A stretch of DNA of 64,000 bases from Rhodospirillales bacterium 24-66-33 (GCA_002281855.1 NCHQ01000014.1:97409-161408), one strand, 5' to 3'; counted from the stretch's first letter, positions 53,876-63,932 are shown. Made by a program: numbers and translations. The notes: generated from the sequence alone by a model not told the origin.

Positions 53876-55094
53876 GGATCGCCACCACCGGATCGAGCCT
53901 GGAGGCGCGCAGTGCCGGCGCCATCGCGGCCAGCACGCCGGTCAGCGTCGCCAGCAGGGCGGCCGCGACGAAAAGCGAGCGCTCGAGAACCAGCGGGATC
54001 AATTCACTCCCATCGGCCTGGCGCACGTGGTCGTGGAAGACGAGCAACCCGCCGGCTCCCAGAGCCGAGCCGACGACGGCACCGATCAGGCCGATCAGCG
54101 CGCCCTGGATCAGAAAGATGCGCAGCGTCTGGCCGCGCGACGTCCCCATCGCCCGCAGGATGCCGATGTCCTTGGAGCGCTGGATGACCGAAACGACGAG
54201 GACGCTTGCGATGCCGAGGGCTACCGACAGAGCCACGAACAGCCGGATCACACCGCTCGACAGGCTCTGTGCCTGTACGGCCGAGAAGAACTGGGCGTTG
54301 GTGGCGATCCAGCTGTAGGCGGCGGCGCCGGTCATCGTCTGCAGGCGGCGGGCCACGGTCTCGGCGGCATAGACGTCGGCGATGGTGAGTTCGATGCTGG
54401 TCACGCAGCCGATCAGGTCGAGCAGGCTCTGGGCGGTGCGCAGCGGGATGTAGACGTAGCGTTCGTTCACCGGCCGGCTGCCGAGATCGAAGATTGCGGT
54501 AACGGTGAGGGCACCGCTGGTCCGCACCCCGGACGTCAGGGTGAGGCGGTCTCCAACGCCGATGCCGAGGTAGCGGGCGAGTTCGGTGCCGATGACGATG
54601 TCCTGGCTGCTGAGCCGCACCGTGCCGGCGGCGATGTTGTCCGGCAGCCGGACGATGCGAAAATAGCTGTCGGGCTCGATGCCGACGATGCTGACCGAGC
54701 GGGTGGCGTCGCCGCGTACCGCCAGCGCCGATCCGGCGGCGACCGGCGACACCGCGACGATGGCGGGATCGTCCTGCAGCACCCGCACCAGCCCCTGCCA
54801 CTGGTCGATCGAGCGGACACGCTGTAGCGGCATCTGCACGATCGCCAGTTCGAGATCCTCGCCGTCGAGCCTCAAGGGCCGCGCGATCTCGTCGCGCGGC
54901 TGCAGCGTGACGTGCGACTGGGAACTCAGCACCCGCTTGGTGAGATTGGCCTGTAAGCCGGTCAGCAGCGCCGACATGAAGACGATCACGGCAATGCCGA
55001 CGGATACGCCGGCGATGATGAACAGGGTCTGCATGCGGCCTTCGCGCAGGAAGCGCAGTGCGGCTATCCATTCGAACGGCATCCACCTATTCAT
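53868..55094 (-). CDS. ABC transporter permease, FtsX/MacB type
   Basis: 408 residues. One N-terminal span ([24 protein letters not shown]), a large periplasmic domain, then three C-terminal spans ([33 protein letters not shown] motif). The 8-base overlaps at both ends show tight coupling in a three-gene operon. Exports or transduces mechanical force rather than importing. Confidence 0.9.
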   Translation of the reverse strand: MNRWMPFEWIAALRFLREGRMQTLFIIAGVSVGIAVIVFMSALLTGLQANLTKRVLSSQSHVTLQPRDEIARPLRLDGEDLELAIVQMPLQRVRSIDQWQGLVRVLQDDPAIVAVSPVAAGSALAVRGDATRSVSIVGIEPDSYFRIVRLPDNIAAGTVRLSSQDIVIGTELARYLGIGVGDRLTLTSGVRTSGALTVTAIFDLGSRPVNERYVYIPLRTAQSLLDLIGCVTSIELTIADVYAAETVARRLQTMTGAAAYSWIATNAQFFSAVQAQSLSSGVIRLFVALSVALGIASVLVVSVIQRSKDIGILRAMGTSRGQTLRIFLIQGALIGLIGAVVGSALGAGGLLVFHDHVRQADGSELIPLVLERSLFVAAALLATLTGVLAAMAPALRASRLDPVVAIRG

Positions 55095-56322
55095 GTGCCG
55101 CGGCCCGCATCCGCTGGCCGTCGGCGACGGCAGCGTCCGGCGCGACCACGCGGTCTCCGGGCGCGAGGCCCTCGGCGATTTCGACCACCCTGGCGCCGCG
55201 CAGGCCGATCTTCACCGGCTGACGCCGCGCACGGCCACCGTCGACCTTGAGCACCCAGGGCGTTGCGCCCTCGAGGTCGCGCACGAAACGCAGCGGCAGG
55301 ACCACGGCGTCCTTCTTGCTGGCTACCTCGATGTCGACCGACACGGTCATGTCCTCGCGCAGGTAGACGGGCGCGTCGGCCGGTGCCACGCGGAGCTTCA
55401 CCTCCATCGAGCCGCGCTGAAGGTTTACCGCGGGACTGACGTAGACGACCTCGGCGGGAAAGCTCTTGACGGGATAGGCCTCTGCCGAGGCCAGCGCCTT
55501 GTTCGCGAGGGCGACCAGGCCGAGATTCTTCTCGTCGATCTGAACCACCAGCTGAATCTCGCCGGCCGGCGACAGGTTCATCAGGATGTGGCCCGGCTGG
55601 ACGAGGTCGCCACGCTCCACGTCCCGGAAGATCAGCGTGCCGTCGCGCGGGGCCAGGATCCGGGCATATGACAGCCGTGCCTGGGCGGACCGCAGGTTCG
55701 CTTCGGCCCGTGCCACCTCGTTCTGGGCGAACTGGTATTCCGTGCCGCCGGGCTGGTTGATGGTGACCACCAGCCGGGCCGCGCGGACGCGTGTTTTGGC
55801 GACGTCGAGATCGCGCTGATCGGTGTCGAGCTGCGAGGTTGTCGCGAAGTGCTCCGCCTGGAGCTTCTTGGTGCGGTCGAAGGTCTTCTGAGCGTTGAGC
55901 AGGTTGGCTTCCGCCTGGCCGAGCGCCTCCTGGGCGGTCGGCAGGGTGCTCTGCTCTATCTGCCGGAAGCGGGACTGCGCGGAGGAAAGGGCGCCTTCGG
56001 CCTGGTCGACCACCGCGCGAAGGTCCTTGTCGTCCAGAAGGATCAGCACATCGCCTTCCTTGACGGCCTGGCCTTCCTCGACGGGAACGCTGGCGACCAC
56101 GCCGGTCAACTGCGCTCCGATGTCGACTCGATACCGGGACTCGACATGTCCGACCGCGACAACGGTCTGGACGATGTCGCGACGGGCGACCGCTTCGACC
56201 GTGACCACCGGACCGAGCAACAGGCGCGGGCCGAGAGTCGCCAGCATGGCGATCACGCCAAGACCGGCCAGGATCCGCCATCGCCAATTCCAAAGGAAGT
56301 CGAGCGCGGCCGTGGCCGTCAT
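55087..56322 (-). CDS. Periplasmic adaptor (HlyD/MacA-like)
   Basis: 411 residues. N-terminal membrane anchor (WNWRWRILAGLGVIAMLATLGP), lipoyl/barrel-sandwich domain (GHVESRYRVDIGAQLTGVVASVPVEEGQAVKEGDVLILLDD region), coiled-coil hairpin around residues 95-190, and beta-barrel. Bridges the ABC pump to an outer-membrane channel. First gene of the efflux operon; no TolC gene in the window. Confidence 0.9.
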   Translation of the reverse strand: MTATAALDFLWNWRWRILAGLGVIAMLATLGPRLLLGPVVTVEAVARRDIVQTVVAVGHVESRYRVDIGAQLTGVVASVPVEEGQAVKEGDVLILLDDKDLRAVVDQAEGALSSAQSRFRQIEQSTLPTAQEALGQAEANLLNAQKTFDRTKKLQAEHFATTSQLDTDQRDLDVAKTRVRAARLVVTINQPGGTEYQFAQNEVARAEANLRSAQARLSYARILAPRDGTLIFRDVERGDLVQPGHILMNLSPAGEIQLVVQIDEKNLGLVALANKALASAEAYPVKSFPAEVVYVSPAVNLQRGSMEVKLRVAPADAPVYLREDMTVSVDIEVASKKDAVVLPLRFVRDLEGATPWVLKVDGGRARRQPVKIGLRGARVVEIAEGLAPGDRVVAPDAAVADGQRMRAAAHE

Positions 56323-56408
56323 ATTTGACCGTACGTTGTAGGATGCTCTGATATCGCGCGGCTCAGGTCTGCGCTTTGACGTCGATCAATCGGTGGACGT
56401 GTCGTGGT

Positions 56409-56433
56409 GGAACATTCTTCAGGTCGTCCCGTT
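56409..56433 (+). promoter_or_regulatory. EcfG-type promoter before a small gene
   Basis: GGAAC (56409-56413), 16 bases, CGTT (56430-56433), 41 bases upstream of the 51-residue ORF. Exact match to the general stress consensus. A palindrome GTACAC-CACA-GTGTAC (56440-56455) follows near the start site. Confidence 0.65.
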
Positions 56434-56439
56434 GAGACC

Positions 56440-56455
56440 GTACACCACAGTGTAC
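56440..56455. repeat. Perfect palindrome GTACAC-N4-GTGTAC
   Basis: 6-bp inverted repeat directly downstream of the EcfG-type promoter and 20 bases before the small-gene ATG; position suits an operator. Confidence 0.4.
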
Positions 56456-56474
56456 ATGCCCCTTGGAGGGCGCC

Positions 56475-56630
56475 ATGCAAGACTTCATCCACCGAAAGAA
56501 CATCGAGCATTATCGGCGGCTTCTGGCCGGACGGACGCTGGACGATGGCATGCATAGGCACGTCTTGAAATTGTTGTCTGAAGAGGAGGCGAAGGACGTA
56601 CCTCCTCCGAGAGCGCGAGACGAAGAGTAG
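56475..56630 (+). CDS. Small stress-type hypothetical protein (51 residues)
   Basis: MQDFIHRKNIEHYRRLLAGR begins it; the rest is helical and ends in a Pro-rich tail RDEE. Ribosome site TTGGAGGG. The DFIHRKNIEHYRRLL pattern recurs, as I recall, in many short alphaproteobacterial hypotheticals. The perfect EcfG-type promoter before it supports stress-regulated expression. Confidence 0.7.
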   Translation: MQDFIHRKNIEHYRRLLAGRTLDDGMHRHVLKLLSEEEAKDVPPPRARDEE

Positions 56631-57015
56631 CTCTGCACTTTTGTGCCAACCGGGCCGAGAGCGCCGCGCGATCACTGACGTCGGTTCCGGGTCGGTGCTC
56701 TATTAGGAGGAAGAACGATCATGACGGACGCAAAGCCGGGGACCGCTGTTGCATTGGAACAGGCTCTATCCAGATGGGATAGCGAGGGTGGCGCAGGCCC
56801 TCACGGTCCCCAGGACTGTTCCATTCCCAGCGACGCATCGGTCCCGAGTGACGCGACCGGAGCGAAGCATCCGGTTGGGCGGGCCGGACGTTTACGCAAT
56901 CGGCAAACTGTGGAGAGAATGCCTCCGTCGGGACGGGGCCAGCCGTAGGAAACCCGTGCCGCCTGCGCGCGCTCTTGCCGAATGTCCCACTGAAGAACTC
57001 GGCCGCATCACGGTG
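56631..57015. other. 385-base stretch with one doubtful small ORF
   Basis: Between the 51-residue gene and the alcohol dehydrogenase stop only the 75-codon ORF at 56721 is plausible. No tRNA or strong terminator seen. Confidence 0.5.
56721..56948 (+). CDS. Possible small protein (75 codons)
   Basis: ATG preceded by TAGGAGGAAGAACGATC, a strong ribosome site. The N-terminal half (MTDAKPGTAVALEQALSRWD) looks like a real helix-forming sequence; the C-terminal part is low-complexity and may be frame-shifted coding, as an alternative frame stays open. Function unknown. Confidence 0.45.
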   Translation: MTDAKPGTAVALEQALSRWDSEGGAGPHGPQDCSIPSDASVPSDATGAKHPVGRAGRLRNRQTVERMPPSGRGQP

Positions 57016-58074
57016 TCACTCTTCTCTGGCTGAAGCGTGGCTCGGATTTTCGAAATCGATCACGACGCGGGATGGCACGTCGCCTCGGCCGAGCCGGTCG
57101 AAGACGGTATTGATGGCCGAGAGCGGCTGCGGCTCGATGTCCGCCTTGACCTTGCCCTCGGCGCCGAAAGCGAGCGCCTCTGCCATGTCTGCCCGCGTGC
57201 CGACGAAAGAACCACGGATGGTGATGCAGTTCGCCACGACGTCGAACAATGGCACCGGGAACTCGCCCGGCGGCAGGCCGACCAGGACGCATGTGCCGCG
57301 CTTGCGCGTCATCGCCACGCCCTGGCGGAACGCGCCGAGCGAAGGCGCGGTGATCAGAACGCCATGCGCGCCACCGCCGGTCGCCGTCTTCAACGTGGCC
57401 GCCGGATCGCCCTCTCTGGCGTTGATCACGAGATCGGCGCCGAGCTTCGTGGCATGCGCGAGTTTGCCGTCATCGATGTCGACGGCGCAGACCTTCAGGC
57501 CCATGACCTTGGCGTACTGGATCGCCAGGTGACCGAGCCCGCCGGCGCCGGAGATGGCAATCCACTCGCCGGGACGGGCCCCGGTCTCCTTGATGCCCTT
57601 GTAGCTCGTGATACCGGCGCAGATCAGGGGCGCCGCCTCGAGGGACGAGAGGCCGTTCGGGATGTGCGCCACATAATCAGGGTCGGCCAGGATGTACTCG
57701 GCAAAGCCGCCGTTCTTCGTGTAGCCGCCGAACTCCGCTTTGCCGCACACTGTTTCCTGGGCGGAGAGGCAGTACTCACAATGGCCGCAGGCTGAATACA
57801 GCCACGGAACGCCCACCCGATCGCCCTCCTTCGCAGAGGTTACGCCGGCACCGACCGCAGCGACGCGCCCGATTCCTTCGTGCCCGGGAATGAAGGGCAG
57901 TGTCGGCTTGACCGGCCAGTCGCCCTGGGCGGCATGAAGATCGGTGTGGCAGACGCCGCAGGCTTCGGTTTTGACGAGGATTTGCCCCGGCCCTGGCGCG
58001 GGGATGCTCATCTCACGGAAAGCGAGTGGCTTGCCAAACTGTTCGACAACAGCGGCGTGCATCGTTCGAGTCAT
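57016..58074 (-). CDS. adhP: Zinc-dependent alcohol dehydrogenase, AdhP-type
   Basis: 352 residues. Catalytic zinc ligands in EACGVCHTDLHA and GHEGIGRV; structural zinc Cys in CGHCEYCLSAQETVC; NAD-binding GAGGLGHLAIQYA; GGYTKNGGFAEYI also present. Cytoplasmic interconversion of primary alcohols and aldehydes. ATG 58074 lacks a good ribosome site; an in-frame ATG 12 bases inward is possible. Confidence 0.93.
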   Translation of the reverse strand: MTRTMHAAVVEQFGKPLAFREMSIPAPGPGQILVKTEACGVCHTDLHAAQGDWPVKPTLPFIPGHEGIGRVAAVGAGVTSAKEGDRVGVPWLYSACGHCEYCLSAQETVCGKAEFGGYTKNGGFAEYILADPDYVAHIPNGLSSLEAAPLICAGITSYKGIKETGARPGEWIAISGAGGLGHLAIQYAKVMGLKVCAVDIDDGKLAHATKLGADLVINAREGDPAATLKTATGGGAHGVLITAPSLGAFRQGVAMTRKRGTCVLVGLPPGEFPVPLFDVVANCITIRGSFVGTRADMAEALAFGAEGKVKADIEPQPLSAINTVFDRLGRGDVPSRVVIDFENPSHASAREE

Positions 58075-58323
58075 GCGCGAGAGTCCAATCTCAAATCAGC
58101 CCGACGTCGGACGTGTCCTGGGGCGATGGAAAGCTTGAGTATCGCGAGCGGGGCCGACCGGCCGCTGGCGTTCCGGGGAGGCTCGACGTTCGCTCGCGAA
58201 TGAGCACCCGGATCGAGAAGTACTCTACCGCCGGGCGCGGCCCTGGTCTGTCTTGTATTGACCAAGTCCACCGGCTTACCCATCGCGCGTCCCAGCTTTA
58301 ATTGAGGGACGGGGTGGCGTGCT

Positions 58324-58572
58324 TCAATGCATCGAGGCCTGTTGCAACCCCACGGCCTCCTTGAGGTCTTCGACTTCAGCGACCAGCCATTCGTGCTGGC
58401 GCGCCTGTGCCACGGTAACGATGGAGAGGTGAAGAACCGTCGCCTGCAGGTAGGCGATGACGGCCGACTGATAGGCCGTAGAGTGAGGGGAAATCTGCTC
58501 GACCCGGGCCCGCGCCTCGACGGCTTGGCGGGCGGCGAGATCCAGCTCGTGGCTCAGCTCGGTGTCGTTCAT
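58324..58572 (-). CDS. Small helical hypothetical protein (82 residues)
   Basis: MNDTELSHELDLAARQAVEA starts it; fully helical, Ala/Gln/Glu-rich, ending LQQASMH. Ribosome site GGGAGC at about 10 bases. Coding bias is good. No family recognised. Confidence 0.6.
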   Translation of the reverse strand: MNDTELSHELDLAARQAVEARARVEQISPHSTAYQSAVIAYLQATVLHLSIVTVAQARQHEWLVAEVEDLKEAVGLQQASMH

Positions 58573-58588
58573 GGCGTGCATGCTCCCA

Positions 58589-58837
58589 TCAGGTGCTTGC
58601 TCCCCGCGGCCCTTTGGGCGGCCTCCCTTTGACGTCCTCATTCTGGCTGCCGGGAAGGGCGGCACCGCCATCGTCGCGCGTCGTGCGGGGATTTTCTTTC
58701 ACACCGCGCTCCTGTTGTTGGCCGGGCGGCCCGCCGGCTCCCGGGTTCTGGCGTTCGTAGTCGCGCTCGGGCGACAGTGCGGACGGTGGTGGCGGTGAAG
58801 GACGGGATGCCGAAGGCGGCTTGGGTTTGTCGACCAT
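58589..58837 (-). CDS. Possible Pro/Gly-rich small protein (82 residues)
   Basis: ATG 58837 begins MVDKPKPPSASRPSPPPP; the sequence is disordered and polar. It precedes the 82-residue helical gene on the same strand by 16 bases. No clear ribosome site; low confidence. Confidence 0.35.
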   Translation of the reverse strand: MVDKPKPPSASRPSPPPPSALSPERDYERQNPGAGGPPGQQQERGVKENPRTTRDDGGAALPGSQNEDVKGRPPKGPRGAST

Positions 58838-59076
58838 GGCAAGACAACTGCCCCGGGGCCCGCTTCGTTGCCGTGGCGAGGGTGATCGAGGACGATTTCC
58901 AGGGGCGGTGTGCCTCGAGATCGCAGACTCACCATCCTTGGGTGGGGCGGGCCGTAAGTCCGCTGTCCCGGCAGCCGCCTTCCCAGAACCGTGTTTGTGC
59001 GGCGGCTTCACATTTGTTGCAGCAAACCGCATTATCCCGCCGCTCTCACACCCCGCATTCAGCACTTCGAAGGCCC

Positions 59077-62000
59077 ATGCCGGATATCGACGATCGCCTG
59101 ACGACATCCGACGATTCCTCCCTCCTGTTTCTTGCCGGTGGCGGCGAGTTGGGAGCGCTCATTCGGGGATACGACTGGGGGAGCAATCCCCTGGGACCGC
59201 CGGCCGCCTGGCCGCAGAGCCTGAAAACGGCTGTTCGCATCATGCTGACGTCGCGGCAGCCCATCTGGATCGGCTGGGGACCCGAGCTGATCTATCTCTA
59301 CAACGACGCCTACAAGTCGATCATCGGCGGCAAGCACCCCGACGCCGTGGGCAAGCCGACGAAAGAGGTCTGGAGCGAGATCTGGACCGACATCGGTCCG
59401 CTGCTCGACACCGCGATGGGCGGCATCGAGGGCATCTATGTCGAGGAGCAGCTCCTGCTGATGGAGCGCAACGGCTATCCGGAAGAGACCTACTACACCT
59501 TTTCCTACAGTCCGATTCCTGACGATGACGGCAAGCCCGGCGGCATCATCTGCGCCAATACCGCCGATACCGCTCGGGTGATCGGCGACCGGCAGGTGGC
59601 CACGCTTCGGGAACTCGCCGCGCGGACCGTCGATGCACGGACCTGGGAGGATGCCAGCCGCCAGAGCGTTGCGGCGCTCTCGATCAATCCGCGCGACGTC
59701 ACCTTCGCGCTTCTTTATGTCGTGCAGCCCGGCAGCGAGGAGGCCGTGCTGGCCGCGCGCCACGGTCTGCCGCCCGGCCATCCCGCTGCCCCCGAAACGC
59801 TGCATCCCGCGAACGGGTCGTCGTCGTGGCCGATCGAGGGACTGATGAAGGAGGAGCCGCCGCGCCTGGTCGATCTTGCTCGGACATTCGGCGCCACCGT
59901 GCCGGGCAGGGCCTGGGACCGGCCGACACAGTGGGCGGCGGTGGTGGCCGTACCGGCGTCCCGCGAGACCGGACGTGCCGGCTTTCTCGTGGTCGGCCTC
60001 AGCCCGTACCGGCTGTTCGATGACGTCTACGCAGAATTCGTGACTTTGATCGCGGGACAAATCGCAACGGGCATCGCCAGCGCCGACGCCTACCAGGAGG
60101 AGCGTCGAAGGGTCGAGGCGCTGGCCGAGCTCGACCGTGCCAAGACCACCTTCTTCTCCAACGTGAGCCACGAATTCCGCACCCCGCTCACGCTGATGCT
60201 GGGGCCGCTCGAGGAAGTGCTGGCCGGCGGGCTCTCCGCCGACGAGGCGAGCCGGCATGTGGCGCTGGCCCATCGCAACGGCAACAGGTTGCTGCGCCTC
60301 GTCAACTCGCTGCTCGACTTCTCGCGCATCGAAGCGGGCCGCATGCAGGCCGCCTACAGGCCGACCGACCTCGCCCGCTTCACCACCGGCATCGCCTCGA
60401 GCTTCCGCCCGACGATCGAGAAGGCCGACCTCGAGCTGGTCATCGAGTGCGAGACGCTGCCACAACCCGTCTATGTCGATCGTGAGATGTGGGAAAAGGT
60501 TCTGCTGAACCTTCTTTCCAACGCCTTCAAGTTCACCTTCGCGGGCGAGATCAGGGTATCGGTCGCCGCGCGTGCCGACGGCAGCGGCGCGACCATCGAG
60601 GTTCGCGACTCGGGCATCGGCATTGCCCAAGCCGAGTTGCCGCGCCTGTTCGAACGCTTCCATCGAGTACAGGGCGCGAAGAGCCGCAGCTTCGAGGGCA
60701 GCGGCATCGGTTTGGCGCTGGTGCAGGAGCTGATCCGGCTGCATGGTGGCGAGATCCGCGTCGACAGCGCCGTCGGCCAAGGCACGGCCTTCGCGATCAC
60801 TTTGCCGTTCGGCCACGCGCATCTTCCCGCCGCGCAGGTCGTCGATGAAGTCGACCTGTCGACCGACGTGGTGCGTGCCCAGGAATATGTCGAGGAGGCG
60901 ATGGGCTGGCTGCCGGACGCGCGCCAGACGGACGCCACGAGCGATCTTTCCCCCTCGATGTCGGGCATCGTTCCGGTCGGCACGGGAAAACGCATCGTGC
61001 TTGCCGACGACAATGCCGACATGCGCTCCTATGTCAGTCGGCTGCTGATCGCCCAGGGCTATCAGGTCGAGCCGGTGGCCGATGGAGAGGCCGCCGTGGC
61101 AGCGGTGCGGCGGGAAGCGCCCGACCTCGTCCTGACCGATGTGATGATGCCCGGTCTCGATGGCTTCGGCGTCCTGCGCGCGCTTCGCATGGACCCGGCG
61201 ACGGCCAGCATCCCGATCGTGCTTCTCTCGGCGCGGGCGGGCGAGGAAGCGAAGGTCGAGGGGCTCGAAGCCGGCGCCGACGACTATCTGGTGAAACCGT
61301 TCGCCGCGCGCGAGCTGCTGGCGCGGGTCAACGCCAACATCCAGATGGCGGAGCTGCGCCGCGAGGCGAGCCGCGCGATCTTCGAGAGCGAGCAGCGCTT
61401 CCTGATGACGAAGGATCGCCTCGCGCTCGCCTTGTCGACAGGCCGCGTGGCCGTCTTCGAGTGGACGGTCGACAGCGACACGCTGGCGATCTCCGGGCCG
61501 CTCGCCGAGGTGTTCGGCATCGCCCAGAAGGATGCCGAGCAAGGGTTGCCCCTCGGCGACTTCATCGCCGGGATCGCGCCGGAGGATCGCGACCGGGTGA
61601 CGAAGGCCATCGCCCGTTCGATCGCGACGAGCGAGCCCTACCAGGAGGAATACCGCGTCACCGGCTCGGGCATCGCGCACGTGGTGGTGGCGCGCGGCCG
61701 CATCGAGACCGGCAGCGACGGCGCCAAGCGCATGGTGGGCGTGGTCATCGACATCACCGAGGCCAAGGCGGCGGAAAACGAGATCCGCGAAAGCCGCGCG
61801 GCCCTCGAGGTGATCAGCCAGGCTTCGGCCGCCGTCTCTGGCGATCTCGATCACGAACGCCTGGTCCAGACGATCACCGATGCCTGCGTGGCCGTGACGG
61901 GCGCCCAGTTCGGCGCGTTCTTCTACAACGTCGTCGACGATGCGGGGGAGGGCTATATGCTCTATTCGCTGTCCGGCGCGCCGCGGGAGGCCTTCGCAAA

Positions 62001-63570
62001 GTTCCCGATGCCGCGCAACACCGCGATCTTCGAGCCGACCTTCAGCGGCACCGCGGTCGTGCTCTCGGACGACATCACCCAGGACCCGCGCTTCGGCCGG
62101 TCGGCACCCTATCTAGGGATGCCGCCAGGACATCTGCCGGTCCGCAGCTACCTCGCGGTGCCGGTACGGCTGCGCTCCGGGGAGGTGCTGGGCGGGCTCC
62201 TTCTCGGCCATTCCAGTGCCGGTGTGTTCGGCGAACTGGCGAAGGACCGCGTGGTGGGTCTCGCCAGCCAGGCCGCCGTCGCGATGGATAATGCGCGGCT
62301 GTTCCAGGAGAACGCGCGCGAGCTGGAGCAGCGACGCAGGACGGAGGCCTTGCTCAAGACGCTGAACGAAACGCTCGAGCAGCGTGTCGCCAGCGAGGTC
62401 GAGGAACGCAGCAAGGCCGAGGCGGCGCTGCGCCAGGCGCAGAAGATGGAAGCTGTCGGCCAGCTCACCGGCGGCGTCGCGCACGACTTCAACAATCTGC
62501 TGACCGTCATCATCGGCGGCCTCGAGACGGTGCGGCGCGCCAAGCCGGCCGACACGGCGCGCGTCCAGCGCGCCGTCGACATCGCCCTGCAGGGCGCCCA
62601 GCGTGCGGCCAGCCTGACGGCGCGGCTGCTGGCCTTCTCGCGCCGGCAACCCCTTGCGCCCAAGCCGGTCGACCTCAACGTGCTGGTCCGTGACATGACC
62701 GAGCTGCTGCACCGGACGCTGGGTGAGCAGATCGAGCTCGAAGGCGTGTTGGCGCCGCGCCTCTGGCCGATCGAGGTCGACCAGAACCAGCTCGAAAGCG
62801 CGCTGCTCAATCTCGCGGTGAATGCGCGTGACGCCATGCCCACGGGCGGCAAGCTCACCATCGAGACGGTGAACACCGCGCTCGACGAATCCTACGCAGC
62901 CGTCGATACGGAAGTGAAGCCAGGCCAGTACGTCGCCATCTGCGTCAGCGATTCAGGCCACGGCATGTCGCCGGAAACGGTGATGCGCGTATTCGAGCCG
63001 TTCTTCACCACCAAGGAAGTGGGCCGCGGAACGGGCCTCGGCCTCAGCATGGTGTACGGCTTCGTGAAGCAGTCGGGCGGACACGTCACCATCTACAGCG
63101 AGGAAGGCCAGGGCACGACGGTCCGGATGTACTTCCCGAGATTCCTCGGGGCGACGGCACAGGCTGACGAAAGCAATGCACTCGCCGTGCCGACGAGCAG
63201 CGACGGCGAAGTCGTGCTGGTCGTCGAGGACAATGAGGACGTGCGCACCTACAGTTCGATGGTGCTCAAGGAACTGGGCTATTGCGTCCTCGAAGCGTCG
63301 GAATCGGAGCAAGCCCTGGCGATCCTGCGCGGGCCGACGCGCATCGATCTGCTGTTCACCGACGTGGTGCTGCCCGGCAGGAGCGGTCGCGTCCTGGCCG
63401 ACATGGCCTCGGAACTGCGGCCGGGTCTGAAAATCCTGTTCACGACCGGCTACTCGCGCAACGCCATCGTCCACCAGGGCCGCCTCGACGCCGGCGTCCA
63501 GCTCATCACCAAGCCCTTCACCTTCGAGCAGCTCGCCGCCCGCATCCGCGACGTCCTCGACATGAAGTGA
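59077..63570 (+). CDS. Double hybrid sensor histidine kinase
   Basis: 1497 residues, no membrane spans. Order: PAS-like N-terminus (about 1-165), GAF-like domain, HisKA with His365 (FFSNVSHEFRTPL), HATPase (GSGIGLALVQELI), receiver with Asp688 (LVLTDVMMPG), PAS, GAF, coiled coil, second HisKA with His1136 (GGVAHDFNNLL), second HATPase (GRGTGLGLSMVYGF), and receiver with Asp1429 (LLFTDVVLPG). Two complete kinase-receiver cascades in one chain suggest branched or amplified signalling. Start at 59077 (MPDIDDRLTTSDD) chosen because it opens the family-typical N-terminus; the upstream frame lacks support. Output partner unknown. Confidence 0.92.
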   Translation: MPDIDDRLTTSDDSSLLFLAGGGELGALIRGYDWGSNPLGPPAAWPQSLKTAVRIMLTSRQPIWIGWGPELIYLYNDAYKSIIGGKHPDAVGKPTKEVWSEIWTDIGPLLDTAMGGIEGIYVEEQLLLMERNGYPEETYYTFSYSPIPDDDGKPGGIICANTADTARVIGDRQVATLRELAARTVDARTWEDASRQSVAALSINPRDVTFALLYVVQPGSEEAVLAARHGLPPGHPAAPETLHPANGSSSWPIEGLMKEEPPRLVDLARTFGATVPGRAWDRPTQWAAVVAVPASRETGRAGFLVVGLSPYRLFDDVYAEFVTLIAGQIATGIASADAYQEERRRVEALAELDRAKTTFFSNVSHEFRTPLTLMLGPLEEVLAGGLSADEASRHVALAHRNGNRLLRLVNSLLDFSRIEAGRMQAAYRPTDLARFTTGIASSFRPTIEKADLELVIECETLPQPVYVDREMWEKVLLNLLSNAFKFTFAGEIRVSVAARADGSGATIEVRDSGIGIAQAELPRLFERFHRVQGAKSRSFEGSGIGLALVQELIRLHGGEIRVDSAVGQGTAFAITLPFGHAHLPAAQVVDEVDLSTDVVRAQEYVEEAMGWLPDARQTDATSDLSPSMSGIVPVGTGKRIVLADDNADMRSYVSRLLIAQGYQVEPVADGEAAVAAVRREAPDLVLTDVMMPGLDGFGVLRALRMDPATASIPIVLLSARAGEEAKVEGLEAGADDYLVKPFAARELLARVNANIQMAELRREASRAIFESEQRFLMTKDRLALALSTGRVAVFEWTVDSDTLAISGPLAEVFGIAQKDAEQGLPLGDFIAGIAPEDRDRVTKAIARSIATSEPYQEEYRVTGSGIAHVVVARGRIETGSDGAKRMVGVVIDITEAKAAENEIRESRAALEVISQASAAVSGDLDHERLVQTITDACVAVTGAQFGAFFYNVVDDAGEGYMLYSLSGAPREAFAKFPMPRNTAIFEPTFSGTAVVLSDDITQDPRFGRSAPYLGMPPGHLPVRSYLAVPVRLRSGEVLGGLLLGHSSAGVFGELAKDRVVGLASQAAVAMDNARLFQENARELEQRRRTEALLKTLNETLEQRVASEVEERSKAEAALRQAQKMEAVGQLTGGVAHDFNNLLTVIIGGLETVRRAKPADTARVQRAVDIALQGAQRAASLTARLLAFSRRQPLAPKPVDLNVLVRDMTELLHRTLGEQIELEGVLAPRLWPIEVDQNQLESALLNLAVNARDAMPTGGKLTIETVNTALDESYAAVDTEVKPGQYVAICVSDSGHGMSPETVMRVFEPFFTTKEVGRGTGLGLSMVYGFVKQSGGHVTIYSEEGQGTTVRMYFPRFLGATAQADESNALAVPTSSDGEVVLVVEDNEDVRTYSSMVLKELGYCVLEASESEQALAILRGPTRIDLLFTDVVLPGRSGRVLADMASELRPGLKILFTTGYSRNAIVHQGRLDAGVQLITKPFTFEQLAARIRDVLDMK

Positions 63571-63921
63571 CGCGTTCCGCATCAGCGGCCCGTCAGGCCG
63601 CGTTGATGGAGGCGTGGTGAGCAACATTGTTGCGCAATCGGCTGATTTGTGGGGCTGCGACTCCCGCTTCGTTTGTTTCGTTTATCCGCCGGGACCCCGC
63701 CTTCGACGGCGGTTAGAGTCCTTCCGTCTCAAATTGACCTATCCACCTCATCCTGAGGAGCTGCGCGAAGCGCGGCGTCTCGAAGGATGGGCAACAGACG
63801 GAGGGCGCGTGCCCACCCTTCGAGACGCTCACTACGCTCGCTCCTCAGGGTGAAGTCAGGGTGGGGCTGCTCGGCTCGATTCAATCTCGCTCGGAAAGGC
63901 CCTAGGCTGTGGTGACAAATC
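63571..63921. other. Intergenic stretch with palindromic repeat
   Basis: 351 bases between the hybrid kinase and the IS fragment with no gene. It contains the large palindrome at 63748-63853 and an IS terminal-repeat candidate near 63905. Confidence 0.7.
63748..63853. repeat. Large imperfect palindrome, REP-like dispersed element
   Basis: Outer arms TCATCCTGAGGAGC (63748-63761) and GCTCCTCAGGGTGA (63840-63853); inner arms GCGTCTCGAAGGATGGGCA (63775-63793) and TGCCCACCCTTCGAGACGC (63810-63828). About 106 bases folding into one long stem. Elements with this TCCTGAGGAGC / CTTCGAGACGC vocabulary are dispersed in related alphaproteobacterial genomes (recalled, not checked). Confidence 0.65.
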
Positions 63922-63932
63922 CTATTTGAGCC
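63905..63932. mobile_element. Candidate IS5-family right end
   Basis: GGCTGTGGTGACAAAT begins at about 63907 after CTA, just outside the transposase stop, matching the position of an IS terminal inverted repeat with TA-type target. The other end is outside the window. Confidence 0.45.

Noticed and set aside
59059..61854. 931-codon minus-strand ORF opposite the hybrid kinase
   Set aside because: Arg/Asp/Gly-rich composition typical of antisense frames of GC-rich genes.
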